Assembly: GCA_024236015.1 (NCBI GenBank)
Contig: JACKLK010000001.1
Location: forward strand, 434,001 to 498,000
Direction of reading: 5' to 3'
From: Rhodoferax sp.
GTDB lineage: Bacteria > Pseudomonadota > Gammaproteobacteria > Burkholderiales > Burkholderiaceae_C
Length of the DNA: 64,000 nt
Shown piece by piece: positions 34,430 to 43,000 of the stretch (position 1 is its first letter; each line of letters starts with the position of its first letter). A program made the position numbers and the translations under genes. The notes below the pieces were generated by a model. It ran no database searches. It was not told the DNA's origin and saw nothing but the letters and a program-made list of their open reading frames with translations.

Positions 34430-35419
34430 TCAGTCCAGCTCGAGCTTAAGAGGCACGACCAACTTGCGCCACACTGCCATCTCGGCTTCCGCGAACTTCT
34501 GGAAGTCTGCGCGCGATCCACCCGCGACAATACCGCCCTCAGCCAGGATTCGGGTCTTGAAAGCAGTGGAGTCGATGTAGCGGTTGGTGGCGGCATTCAG
34601 CCGGTCCAAGATTTCGTCTGGAGTCCCGACGGGTGCGACCAGCCCGAACCAGGATGATGCGACCAGCGCGGGCAAGCCCTGTTCGACGAAGGTAGGCAGG
34701 TCAGGCGCGGCCGGCACACGCACTTCAGAGGTCACGCCTAGAGCCTTGACACGGCGCTGCAGCACCAGCGGCAGCGCCGTGTTGATGCCGTCGAAGTGCA
34801 TTTGCACGTGACCCGCCATCAGGTCAGCGTTGGCTGGGGCGCTGCCCCTGTACTGTGTGATGGCGAGCTCTGGCAAGTTGGCCGACACCTTGAGTAGTTC
34901 GCCTACCAAATGGGACGAGCCGCCAACGCCTTGTCCGGCGAGATTCACTTCCTTCGGCCGGGCCCGCACGAAATCCAGCATTTCCTTTACGTTGTTGGGC
35001 GGGAAGCTCGGCGACGCAGTGAGCACGAACGGCGCCTTGGAGATCAGCGCGATCGGCACCAGGTTTTCGGCCTTGTAAGGCATCGTCTTGAGCATCACCG
35101 GGTTGATGGCCAGCGTCGAAACGGTGGACATCATGATCGTGTAGCCGTCCGGAGGTGAGTTGGCAACCAGCTGCGCGCCCAGCACGGTACCCGCACCCGG
35201 TTTGTTGTCGACGACAAACGTCTGGCCGAACTCGTTTTTCAGGTGCTCGCCCAGGAGGCGCGCAAGGATGTCGGTCGAACCGCCAGCCGGATAGGGCACG
35301 ACGATGCGCACCGGCCGGCTTGGCCAGCCCTGGGACTGCGCTGCCACGGGCAGTGCGGGATGGACGAGAGCGGCGCCAAGCGCGCCGAGGACGAAACGAC
35401 GGGAGCGATGCGAATTCAT
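34430..35419 (-). CDS. Bug/TctC family periplasmic solute-binding protein (second)
   Basis: A 329-residue TctC-type binding protein. The N-terminus SHRSRRFVLGALGAALVHPALPVAAQ is a signal peptide with a Tat-like RSRRFVLG stretch. The family motifs RPVRIVVPYPAGGSTDILAR, NKPGAGTVLGAQLVANSPPDGYTI and QGVGGSSHLVGELL are present. I start at 35419, preceded by AAGGAGATA, rather than the longer upstream frame. It is clearly diverged from the other TctC protein (31276-32247), so the two may bind different ligands of the same pathway. No membrane subunits are nearby. Confidence 0.93.
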   Translation of the reverse strand: MNSHRSRRFVLGALGAALVHPALPVAAQSQGWPSRPVRIVVPYPAGGSTDILARLLGEHLKNEFGQTFVVDNKPGAGTVLGAQLVANSPPDGYTIMMSTVSTLAINPVMLKTMPYKAENLVPIALISKAPFVLTASPSFPPNNVKEMLDFVRARPKEVNLAGQGVGGSSHLVGELLKVSANLPELAITQYRGSAPANADLMAGHVQMHFDGINTALPLVLQRRVKALGVTSEVRVPAAPDLPTFVEQGLPALVASSWFGLVAPVGTPDEILDRLNAATNRYIDSTAFKTRILAEGGIVAGGSRADFQKFAEAEMAVWRKLVVPLKLELD

Positions 35420-35444
35420 GGTTATCTCCTTGGTGTTCGCGGCA

Positions 35445-37109
35445 CTAGGCCGCATGGAAGCCGTATGCGGTGCGTGCCGCCTCGGGCGTGATGAAGCCCT
35501 GTTCGAGGTCGCGCTCCACCTGCGCGGGATCGCGTTCGCGAGGGTCGCCGTAGCCGCCACCGCCGGCGCTGGTGACGGTCACGAAATCTCCCTTGAGCAG
35601 CCGGGTCGTATTGCGCAAGTCCACCGGCAGCCGGCGGCCATCGCGCTCCAGCACGGCGGAGGCCCGGGCCGCCTGCATACCGCCGAACAGACCGTCCGGC
35701 GCGATCCGCAGCCGATCGCCGTACAACGAAAAATCCACCCCGTCCTGCAGAATTTCGTAGCGGCGGTACAGCCCTGCGCCCCCACGCTGGCGCCCGTGGC
35801 CGATGCTTCCTGGTGCCAGCCCGTAGGCCACGATGCGGAAATGCGCGAACTCCATGTCCAGTGCCTCGACAGGCGAGTTGGTGGTGTTCGACAGCGACGC
35901 TGAGATGCCATCTGCGCCGTCTGTAGACACGCTGGCGCCGAAGCCGCCGCCGTAGGTCTCCAGGCAGACGCGGTAGCGGCCTTCATCGAACCGTGCTAAG
36001 CAGGTGATGAGTGCGGCGTCGAAACCGGAGGAGATGACACGGTCCGGAATCACCTGTGCCAGTGCCTTCATCACCGAGCAGAACGCCCGGTAGCAGGGCT
36101 CCATGCGGGCACGTACTGGCGCTGGTGCCCGCGGGTTGAGGATGCTGCCCAGCGGCACGTCCAGGGTCACCGGGCGGAAGCTGCCTTCGTTGAAGGGAGT
36201 ATCCGAGCCGACCAGCACCGACTTGATGCAGGACATCACGGCCGAGAAGGTGGATGCCCAAGGCGCGTTGATGTTGCGCGGCACCTGGGGGTCGGTCCCC
36301 GCAAAGTCGATGTGCATCTGGTCTCCCTTGACGGTAACCCGTGCGCGGATCCAGATCGGCTGGTCATGCACGCCGTCGTCGTCCATCGCGTCCTCACCGG
36401 TGTATGTGCCGTCGGGAACCTCGCGTATTGCCGCGCGCAGCTGCGTTTCGGCGTGATTCGTCAGCGCCCCCATGGCGTCGAAAACCGTGGAGCGGCCGTA
36501 CCGCGCACACAGCTGCCGCATGCGCTCGATGCCGATGCGGTTGGCGGAAAACTGGGCGTTGAAGTCGCCCAGTGTCTGTTCCGGCACCCGGACATTGGCG
36601 CGCAGCAACCGCTCGAAGTTTCCGCCATGCCAGTCTCGCTCGTAATCGAAGCACATCGGCGGCAGCAGCAAGCCCTCCTGATACAGGTCGGTGGCGGAGT
36701 TGTTCAGACCGGCACCGCCTCCACCGAGGTCCAGGTGATGCGCCACCGTGCCGGAGAAGCCGACCAGTTCGCCCTCGACGAAGACTGGCATGAACAGGAA
36801 AACGTCCTGCAGGTGTTGCCCTCCGTGAAACGGGTGGTTGTTGACTAGGAAGTGGGACTCGCGCAACGTGTGCGCCGGAAACGCTTCCAGGCAGGCGCGC
36901 AACGTCACCCCCATGGAGCCCAACTGCATCGGGATCATCTCGGCCTGCGCGATGACGTTGCCCTCGGGGTCGAGGATGGCGGCGGACGCGTCCCGCGCTT
37001 CCCGGACGATAGTGGAGTAGGCTGAGCGCACCAGCTTCGTGCCCATCTCGCGGGCGGCGGCGGTCAGCGCCTGGCTGATGACAGCGTAATCAACGGGATC
37101 GAGCGCCAT
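35445..37109 (-). CDS. hyuB: Hydantoinase B/oxoprolinase family protein
   Basis: A 554-residue HyuB-type subunit. It pairs with HyuA in ATP-dependent opening of cyclic amides such as hydantoins, N-methylhydantoin or 5-oxoproline. Landmarks are DPVDYAVISQAL at the N-terminus, SAYSTIVREARDASAAI, VNNHPFHGGQHLQDV, GTVAHHLDLGG, DFAGTDPQVPRNINAPWAST and the C-terminal GGGGYGDPRERDP. I chose the ATG at 37109, next to the hyuA stop; a Met four codons earlier overlaps hyuA. The specific substrate cannot be told from sequence. Confidence 0.92.
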   Translation of the reverse strand: MALDPVDYAVISQALTAAAREMGTKLVRSAYSTIVREARDASAAILDPEGNVIAQAEMIPMQLGSMGVTLRACLEAFPAHTLRESHFLVNNHPFHGGQHLQDVFLFMPVFVEGELVGFSGTVAHHLDLGGGGAGLNNSATDLYQEGLLLPPMCFDYERDWHGGNFERLLRANVRVPEQTLGDFNAQFSANRIGIERMRQLCARYGRSTVFDAMGALTNHAETQLRAAIREVPDGTYTGEDAMDDDGVHDQPIWIRARVTVKGDQMHIDFAGTDPQVPRNINAPWASTFSAVMSCIKSVLVGSDTPFNEGSFRPVTLDVPLGSILNPRAPAPVRARMEPCYRAFCSVMKALAQVIPDRVISSGFDAALITCLARFDEGRYRVCLETYGGGFGASVSTDGADGISASLSNTTNSPVEALDMEFAHFRIVAYGLAPGSIGHGRQRGGAGLYRRYEILQDGVDFSLYGDRLRIAPDGLFGGMQAARASAVLERDGRRLPVDLRNTTRLLKGDFVTVTSAGGGGYGDPRERDPAQVERDLEQGFITPEAARTAYGFHAA

Positions 37110-37110
37110 G

Positions 37111-39147
37111 TCAGCTACCATTCTTGCGTTGCAGGACCAAGTTGCCGGCATCGTCGTTGCGTGCAGACCATCCCTGAGGGACATGGATCGTAGCGGTCTC
37201 GTCCTCCACAAGCAGCGGTCCGTGCAACTCGCCCCGGACCGCCAATTGACCGCGGCTGGCTACACTGCAGCGCCGGTGCTGGCGCCATTCGTAAATCTCC
37301 GTGCTGCCCAGCGGCGTTTCATCGCGCGGCTGGGCGCGGCGCGGCGAATCCATAATCTCGGGCGCCGACGCACCCAGCCGAAAGCCGACGATCTCCAGCG
37401 GCTTGTCAGCCGCGCCGCCGCGACTGAAGTACACCTGCTCGTGCGCGGCCAAGAAGGCCTTCCGGAGTTCGCCTTCGTCCAGTTTCGGAAGGGACTCGAC
37501 TGGCACCGCGACATCCAGCTCGAACGCCTGGCCGACGAAACGCATCAGCAGCGTGAGCGTGTACCTGCAACGTGCGGTAACACCAAGGGACTCGAAGCGC
37601 ATCTCCACGTTGGAACGCTGGGCAGCGAACACCTCCCGCACCTTTTCCGGCGCCGCCGCATCCACCCGTATGCGTCGCGTGAGCACCTCATACTGCGTGA
37701 AGTCGGACGCAACCAGGCCAAATGCCGACAGTACACCGGCGTCAGCGGGGATCAGCACGGTGTCGATTCCCAGCTCCTCCGCGATGCGCGCGGCGTGCAA
37801 CGGCCCCGCTCCGCCAAAAGGCACCAGTACGTAGTCACGCGGATCTTCTCCCAGCGATGTGGAGATGAGTTGCACGGCACGCACCACGTTGGCATCGGCG
37901 ATCCGGATCGCGTCGTCGGCCATCTGCTGCACATCCACCTTGAATTGCTCTGCGATCTCTTTGAAGGCACGCCTGGAGGCTGCGGCATCCAGCGGCATGC
38001 GCCCGCCCAGAAAGGACTGAGGTCGGATGCTGCCGCGCACCACGTGCGCGTCCGTGATAGTGGGAAGTTCACCGCCGCGGCCATAACACGCCGGTCCCGG
38101 TTCTGCCCCGGCGGAACGGGGACCCACATGCAGCATGCCGCCCGTGTCGCTCCACACAATGCTGCCGCCGCCCGCACCCACCGACGCGATGTCCACCACC
38201 GGTGTACGCACCGGCAGGCCGTCCACGACAGTGCCGGCAGTTACCACAGGCTGGCCGTCTCGGACCAGGCACACATCTGTGCTCGTTCCACCCATGTCGA
38301 GGGTGATCAAGTTGCGATAACCCGAAAGCGCCGCCATGCGCACTGCGCCGGTCACGCCTCCCGCCGGTCCGGAGAAAAGGGCGGTGATCGCATTGCGACG
38401 GATCGCCGCAGCCGGAAGGCGGCCGCCGTTGGATTGCATGATGGAAAAACGGCCTGCGAAGCCGCCCCGCTGCAGCCGCTCCTCGAAACGCGCCAGGTAG
38501 CGCTCGATCACCGGCTGCACGTAGGCCGACAAGGCGGTTGTCGAGGCCCGCTCATACTCGCGGAACTCGCGGCTGACCTCACTAGAGCAGCTGACGTGCA
38601 GATCTGGTCGATGATCGCGCAGCCAGCCCGCCAGCGCCTCCTCGTGCGAGGGATCCGCGTAGGCGTTGAGCAGGCAGATGGCCACCGCCTGGTACGGCCG
38701 AACGGCCAGGAAGGCGGCCAGCGACGGCGCCACAGCCGCCATGTCCAGCGAGCGCACCTTGGTGCCGTCGGACAGGGTGCGCTCGGGCACCTCGAACACG
38801 TCGCGCCGCTGGACCACCGGCTGTGGCTTGGCGTAGCGCAGCTGGAAGATGCGCGGCCGGTCTTGCCGCTGCACGAGCAGCACGTCGCCGAAGCCTTCGG
38901 TCGCCAGCAGGGCCGTGAGCGCGCCCTTGCGTTCCAGCACCGCATTGGTGGCCACGGTCGAACCGTGTACCAGGTCCGCGATGGCACTGAGCGGGATGCC
39001 GGCCGCCTCGATTGCAGCGAATGCGCCTTCCTCCGGCCGGCTTGGCACGCTGGGCACCTTGCTTACCTTCACTTGCGCTCCATCGCGGGCGACCAGGTCG
39101 GTGAAAGTGCCGCCTACCTCCACACCCACGCGCCATGAACCGTCCAT
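37111..39147 (-). CDS. hyuA: Hydantoinase A/oxoprolinase family protein
   Basis: A 678-residue HyuA-type ATP-binding subunit with an actin/hexokinase-like fold. The N-terminal GVEVGGTFTDLV and VHGSTVATNAVLERKG, and the central ITLDMGGTSTDVCLVRDG phosphate-binding loop, are clear. GPACYGRGGELPTITDA and VPFGGAGPLHAARIAEELG follow. I start at 39147, 7 bases after AGGAGAAGG, instead of the longer frame from 39207. It is the first gene of the operon hyuA-hyuB-tctC-(EthD-like)-M81-tctC-OYE-SDR and is divergent from a LysR gene. Confidence 0.92.
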   Translation of the reverse strand: MDGSWRVGVEVGGTFTDLVARDGAQVKVSKVPSVPSRPEEGAFAAIEAAGIPLSAIADLVHGSTVATNAVLERKGALTALLATEGFGDVLLVQRQDRPRIFQLRYAKPQPVVQRRDVFEVPERTLSDGTKVRSLDMAAVAPSLAAFLAVRPYQAVAICLLNAYADPSHEEALAGWLRDHRPDLHVSCSSEVSREFREYERASTTALSAYVQPVIERYLARFEERLQRGGFAGRFSIMQSNGGRLPAAAIRRNAITALFSGPAGGVTGAVRMAALSGYRNLITLDMGGTSTDVCLVRDGQPVVTAGTVVDGLPVRTPVVDIASVGAGGGSIVWSDTGGMLHVGPRSAGAEPGPACYGRGGELPTITDAHVVRGSIRPQSFLGGRMPLDAAASRRAFKEIAEQFKVDVQQMADDAIRIADANVVRAVQLISTSLGEDPRDYVLVPFGGAGPLHAARIAEELGIDTVLIPADAGVLSAFGLVASDFTQYEVLTRRIRVDAAAPEKVREVFAAQRSNVEMRFESLGVTARCRYTLTLLMRFVGQAFELDVAVPVESLPKLDEGELRKAFLAAHEQVYFSRGGAADKPLEIVGFRLGASAPEIMDSPRRAQPRDETPLGSTEIYEWRQHRRCSVASRGQLAVRGELHGPLLVEDETATIHVPQGWSARNDDAGNLVLQRKNGS

Positions 39148-39225
39148 GCCTTCTCCTGATTTTTGCCGACGAGCGCCATCAGCTTGCGTGTGAATTATGA
39201 GGAGCACATGCAGTTGAGTCCATAT

Positions 39226-39260
39226 ACTTGGAGTAACGAAAGACGCTACTTGGAGTTATG
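39226..39260. promoter_or_regulatory. Repeat/palindrome, candidate LysR operator
   Basis: In the 116-bp gap between hyuA and the LysR gene, ACTTGGAGT(A/T)A(C/T)G occurs twice (39226-39238 and 39248-39260), 22 bases apart. The interval also forms an imperfect inverted repeat AGTAACG-AAAGA-CGCTACT (39232-39250). The position and symmetry fit a LysR binding site; binding itself is inference. Confidence 0.45.
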
Positions 39261-39263
39261 CAA

Positions 39264-40187
39264 ATGAACCTGCACCAGCTGGAGGTTTTCGAAGCCATCA
39301 TGCGCACCGGCACGGTCAGCGAAGCTGCGCGTTCGCTCAACGTGTCACAACCTGCAGTGTCCAAGTCGCTGCGACTGGCCGAGCAGGCGGCGGGCTTCAT
39401 ATTGTTCCGACGGGTTGCGGGGCGTCTTTACCCTAGCCGGGAAGCCGAGGCTCTGCTGCCGCAGGCCCAGCACTTGCGCAACGAGATAAACGCGACCGCA
39501 TTACTTGTTCGACAGCTGCGTGAAGGCCTCGCGGGCCAAGTGGTGGTGGCTAGTGTGGCCTCGTTGGGACATGCTTTCATCACGCCGGCTGTATTGGAGT
39601 TCAGCCGGGCAAACCCCGACGTTCGCATCGAGGTGAAGCTATTGCCCACGTTCCAGGTAGCCGATCTGGTGGCGCAGAGCCATGCGGACTTCGGTCTCGT
39701 ACATGAGCCGGTCGCAAATCCATACATCAACGGTGAGAACATCTGTCTGGGCGAGGCAACATGTTTCGTGCGACGTGACCACCCGCTCGCCGGTCGCCGC
39801 ACACTCGGTCCGCGTGACCTGCAGGGTACGCCGCTGCTGTGTTATCGCGAGGACACGGGTATCGGAAGCCATGTACGCCGAGCCATCGCAAATGCCGGCT
39901 TGCGGCGTCAGGTGGACATCGTCATCAACCAGTCCGAGCAAGGGCTGGACTTGGCAGAGCGCGGCGCTGGCATCGCCATCGGCGAGCCTTTCCTGTTAAT
40001 TGCGCGGCCGCGCGCGTCACTCGTGGCCATACCGTTCAGGCCGATCGTTCCGTTTCATCTACGACTGATCCGCGCGCGCGAGCGGCCACGCTCCCGCGCC
40101 GCCGGTCAGTTGGAGCGCGCCGTACGCGCCAGCATCGTCAAGGGTCTTCGTAAATCGATGTATGCCGTGAAGGTGGCGTCGCGCTGA
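39264..40187 (+). CDS. LysR family transcriptional regulator
   Basis: A 307-residue LysR-type regulator. The N-terminal winged helix (about 1-60) has HQLEVFEAIMRTGTVSEAARSLNVSQPAVSKSLR in pieces, and the C-terminal effector domain follows from about residue 90. Two Met starts, 39258 and 39264, lie two codons apart; the second begins the canonical NLHQLEVF. It is transcribed away from hyuA, so by LysR convention it probably controls the operon in response to a pathway metabolite. The last residues (KGLRKSMYAVKVASR) extend slightly past the fold. Confidence 0.92.
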   Translation: MNLHQLEVFEAIMRTGTVSEAARSLNVSQPAVSKSLRLAEQAAGFILFRRVAGRLYPSREAEALLPQAQHLRNEINATALLVRQLREGLAGQVVVASVASLGHAFITPAVLEFSRANPDVRIEVKLLPTFQVADLVAQSHADFGLVHEPVANPYINGENICLGEATCFVRRDHPLAGRRTLGPRDLQGTPLLCYREDTGIGSHVRRAIANAGLRRQVDIVINQSEQGLDLAERGAGIAIGEPFLLIARPRASLVAIPFRPIVPFHLRLIRARERPRSRAAGQLERAVRASIVKGLRKSMYAVKVASR

Positions 40188-40311
40188 GCGACGCCCTTGC
40201 CAGCGTCCAAATTCAATCAGTAACGAGATCACTCGGATCATGTTGTTGGCGATGGCGATGGCGATGACGGCCCTGGCTGCGCCCCGTCGAGCGGCCACTT
40301 GAATAGCCTGC
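40188..40311. other. Island spacer with possible transposase scrap
   Basis: A minus-strand frame reading ARAVIAIAIANNMIRVISLL resembles the C-terminal ALANK.ARI.W region of IS110-type transposases, but is too short for assignment. Confidence 0.25.
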
Positions 40312-40540
40312 TACAGCGAGCGGCTGGCCGAGGCTTACATCGAGTCATCGGTGGGCAGCAACGGCGATAGCGACGACAACGCGCTGGCCGAGACCATCAA
40401 CGGGCTGTACAAAAGCGAAGTCATCCAACGGCGAGCGCACACGAAGACCCGCGAGGCGGTCGAGTTTGGCCACACTGTAATGGGTGCCGTGGTTCAACAA
40501 CCATCGCCTGCTTGAACCGATCGGCTACATCCAGCCGGCG
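40312..40540 (+). pseudogene. IS3-family transposase OrfB 3' fragment
   Basis: The fragment starts at YSERLAEAYIESSVGSNGDS and runs through DDNALAETINGLYKSEVI, which carries the catalytic Glu of IS3 DDE transposases. A frameshift near 40478 then leads to WFNNHRLLEPIGYIQPA, the usual IS3 C-terminal motif. Both ends are missing. The next codons switch straight into a PRiA4_ORF3 domain, so a rearrangement fused the two. Confidence 0.8.
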
Positions 40541-40876
40541 TATGGCACCACCCGCCTGACGACGGCGCTGATGGGTGGTCGAACACTGCGCTACGTCTAC
40601 GACTTCGGCGACTATTGGGATCACCGCATCAAGCTGGAGAAAACCTACGCTCCGGACCCTCAGATAAAGCTACCGTATTGCACCGACGGGGCGGCTGCGA
40701 CGCCGCCGGAGGACTGCGACAGCTCGTCAGGTTACGAAGACTTCATCGCGGCGATGGCCGATCCGGTCCGCGAGGAGCACGCCCATATGGTCGCCTGGAT
40801 CGGGCGCGATAGCTGGGACCCAAACGCGTTCGACACAGCCGAGGCAAATGCCAGGCTCGAATACGTCAAGCTCTGA
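40541..40876 (+). pseudogene. PRiA4_ORF3 family remnant (longer copy)
   Basis: A 111-codon frame with LRYVYDFGDYWDHRIKLEK, the family's core YDFGD motif, followed by PYCTDGAAATPPEDC, YEDFIAAMADPVREEHAHM and WDPNAFDTAEANARLEYVKL. The N-terminal part is replaced by the IS3 fragment upstream, so the frame from 40484 is a chimera. Its 3' two-thirds matches the fragment at 28893-29096. PRiA4_ORF3 proteins are plasmid and IS passengers of unknown role. Confidence 0.75.
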
Positions 40877-40909
40877 ACGTCAAGGGGGTATTGAGGCACC
40901 GCTTACGTT

Positions 40910-41020
40910 TGCGCGACTTTTGCGCGACTTCTGCTTGCATCCATAGGCACCACTGCGCAACTTCAAGAGATTTAGGCGTCCGTAAGTCGTTGATTCACAA
41001 TAAATCGGATAACATAGAGT
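40910..41020 (+). repeat. 111-bp flank repeat, copy 1
   Basis: The 111 bases just left of att repeat 2 match the 111 bases just left of att repeat 3 (47538-47648) over nearly their whole length, including GGCGTCCGTAAGTCGTTGAT and AATAAATCGGATAACAT. They mark the conserved distal end of the two tandem elements. Confidence 0.85.
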
Positions 41021-41068
41021 TGGTTTGGGACCAGAGGGTCGTACGTTCGAATCGTATCGCCCCGACCA
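41021..41068 (+). repeat. att repeat 2 (tRNA-Pro 3' end)
   Basis: A 48-bp perfect copy of the tRNA-Pro 3' end (26594-26641), without the 5' half of a tRNA. It is the shared boundary between the two tandem elements. Confidence 0.92.
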
Positions 41069-41132
41069 TTTCATGGGAGTTAGCCGGTTAGGACCTGCTA
41101 ACTCCTTTTCACTTATGCGCGACTTTTTGCCC

Positions 41133-41233
41133 TCATTTCACCCACTTTGCCATCCGCAGCACCATCGTGCGATCGTGGGTTTTTGGCACGGCGTTGGTCG
41201 CCTCAAGCAGCTTGGCCACGGTCGCCGCCGCGT
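41133..41233 (-). pseudogene. Tyrosine recombinase remnant, C-terminal stub
   Basis: About 33 codons (AAATVAKLLEATNAVPKTHD, then RTMVLRMAKWVK) matching the extreme C-terminus of the integrase at 26710-27264. The match to that copy stops abruptly at 41233, where IS-related sequence begins. It lies 64 bases from att repeat 2 and points toward it. Confidence 0.75.
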
Positions 41234-41235
41234 AT

Positions 41236-42741
41236 GCCCTCGACATGATTCAAGGACCATCTTGCGATGTTAGTTAGTCGGACCTGCAAAATTCTTTTCC
41301 CATCCCCGCCGGTATGCGCTGAGGACAGTGAATGGGCCGCGAAAGGTGGTGCTGGCAGGATTGACGCTAGCCAACGCACGAAGACGTAGGCCACATAAAG
41401 GCCCAGGCGGGCAATGGCCCGCAGCAGCCAGCGGATGTTGAAGCCGGCGGCGCACAGGACGGCATGCAGCGCATCACCCTGCGTGCCCTTGAGCCAGCAG
41501 CGGTCCATGCGGTGGTCTGCCTTGGCGTGACCGATGGCCGGCTCCACGGCCTGTCGTCGTCGCAGCCAGGCCTTTTGCTGCGCGGTGAGCGTCTTGTTCT
41601 TGCCGCGGTGGATCACCTGCACCGGGGCCACGTTGGCATCGCTGCCGCGGTAGCCCAGGTCGACCACAGCGGCGCTCGGCGCCACCCCGATGTCCTGCAG
41701 CAACGTGCTGGTCTGCTCCAGTTGCGCCGCCAGGGTGTGACCGTCATACGGGTTGCCGGGGAAACTGCGGGCGCCGACCATCAGACCGTGGCGATGGGTG
41801 ATGGCCACGCTGACCTTCACGCCGAACTCGTAGGGCTTGCGGGCCTTGCCTTAGCCGATGCACTCTGCCTCGGGGGCATGCAGAGCGTAGAGCTTGTTCT
41901 TGTCCTTGGGCTTCTGGGTCTGGATGCGCTCGGCGCGTTGCAGCCAGGTTTCCAGGGCAGCCTCGGCGGTGTCGCCATTGCCACCCATCTTGCGGCGCAC
42001 CTCGCGCAGCAGGCTGCCCAGCAGGGTGCGCTGGCGGCGCAACACCCGTTTGAGGCGTTTGAACTGCTTGGCGTGGGCGTAGCCCGCGGCGCGGCGGCGC
42101 AAGGTCTTGCCCTCGCGCTCGTGCGTCTGCTTGAGCTTGATGCCTGCACGCTTGGCCAGGCGGGCGATCTTCTCCCGGGCCACCTCCAGCAGTCGGCTGT
42201 CGGTCGGATGGGCGATGGCCTTCGCCTGCACGGTCGAGTCCACGATGACGCGCTCGAACTCGCTCTTCTTTACCGCCTTGATCGCCACCGCCGTCTCTAT
42301 GGTGGTCTTGAGCAATTGCTCCACGCCGGCCTCGCCCAGCACGCGCCGGAAGAGCCCGATCTGCGTGGCATCGCATGGCAGTCGTGGCTCGTAGTAGGTC
42401 ATGCCGCTGAAGAACTGCCACTGCACGTTCTCCGCCCAGCGCTCGACCAGTTCCTCGTCGCTGAGGTTGAAGGCATGCTTGAGGTACAGCAGCGAGACCA
42501 TCAGCCGGATCGGCAGCCGCGGCCGGCCGGCGGGGCTGACACCGGCGCTGACCACCTGCGCGGTCTTGCCAAACAGGTCAGCTTCTTCGACCTGGCGTCC
42601 CTTGCGATCCCGGTGGCTCAAGGAAGGCGCCAGCGCCGTCTCGATCTCGTCCCAGGGCATTCGCCGCGCCAGCACCGCCAGCGGCTGACGCAGATCGATC
42701 ATCGTCTCCAGACGGGCGCGAAAGAAGTCGTCGGTGGCCAT
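41236..42741 (-). pseudogene. IS5-type transposase interrupted by one stop codon
   Basis: A DDE transposase of the IS5 group in one reading frame: DDFFRARLETMIDLRQPLAVLA at the N-terminus, RPRLPIRLMVSLLYLKHAFNLSDE, VIVDSTVQAKAIAHPTDSRLL with a catalytic Asp, then a TAA at 41851-41853 right after EAECIG. The frame then continues GKARKPYEFGVKVSVA, VVDLGYRGSD and RRRQAVEPAIGHAKADHRMDRCWL, with the catalytic Glu. The TAA sits where AAA (Lys) would be expected, so a single substitution seems to have silenced it. Its terminal inverted repeats could not be located. Confidence 0.85.
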
Positions 42742-43000
42742 CGGCAGCGGTCCAAATCTCCCAGGAATCTCAACCTATTGGATTGGATTACAGGGGATCT
42801 TGCCATCGGCGTTTACCCCGCAGACCCAGTGTTCATGCAGGTTCCAGCGGTTTTGCAGTCCGACTACTTCCCTCGGCTACGTTGTTCGTTCATTTCATGC
42901 TCCATACCAGCATTCTCCGGCTTGGGCTATGAACTCCGAAATTCGGGGTCAACCTCAAACTTACTTCAGTGCCACTGCCAATGCGTGAAAACGAACGTGT
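42742..43000. other. Spacer between IS5-type element and the large secreted-protein gene
   Basis: 259 bases with no gene. It presumably holds one end of the IS element and the 3' flank of the large gene. No terminator hairpin stands out. Confidence 0.4.

Noticed and set aside
40484..40876. An intact hypothetical gene of 130 codons
   Set aside because: The first 19 codons are an IS3 transposase tail and the rest is a PRiA4_ORF3 domain lacking its N-terminus, so the frame is a chance fusion of two remnants.
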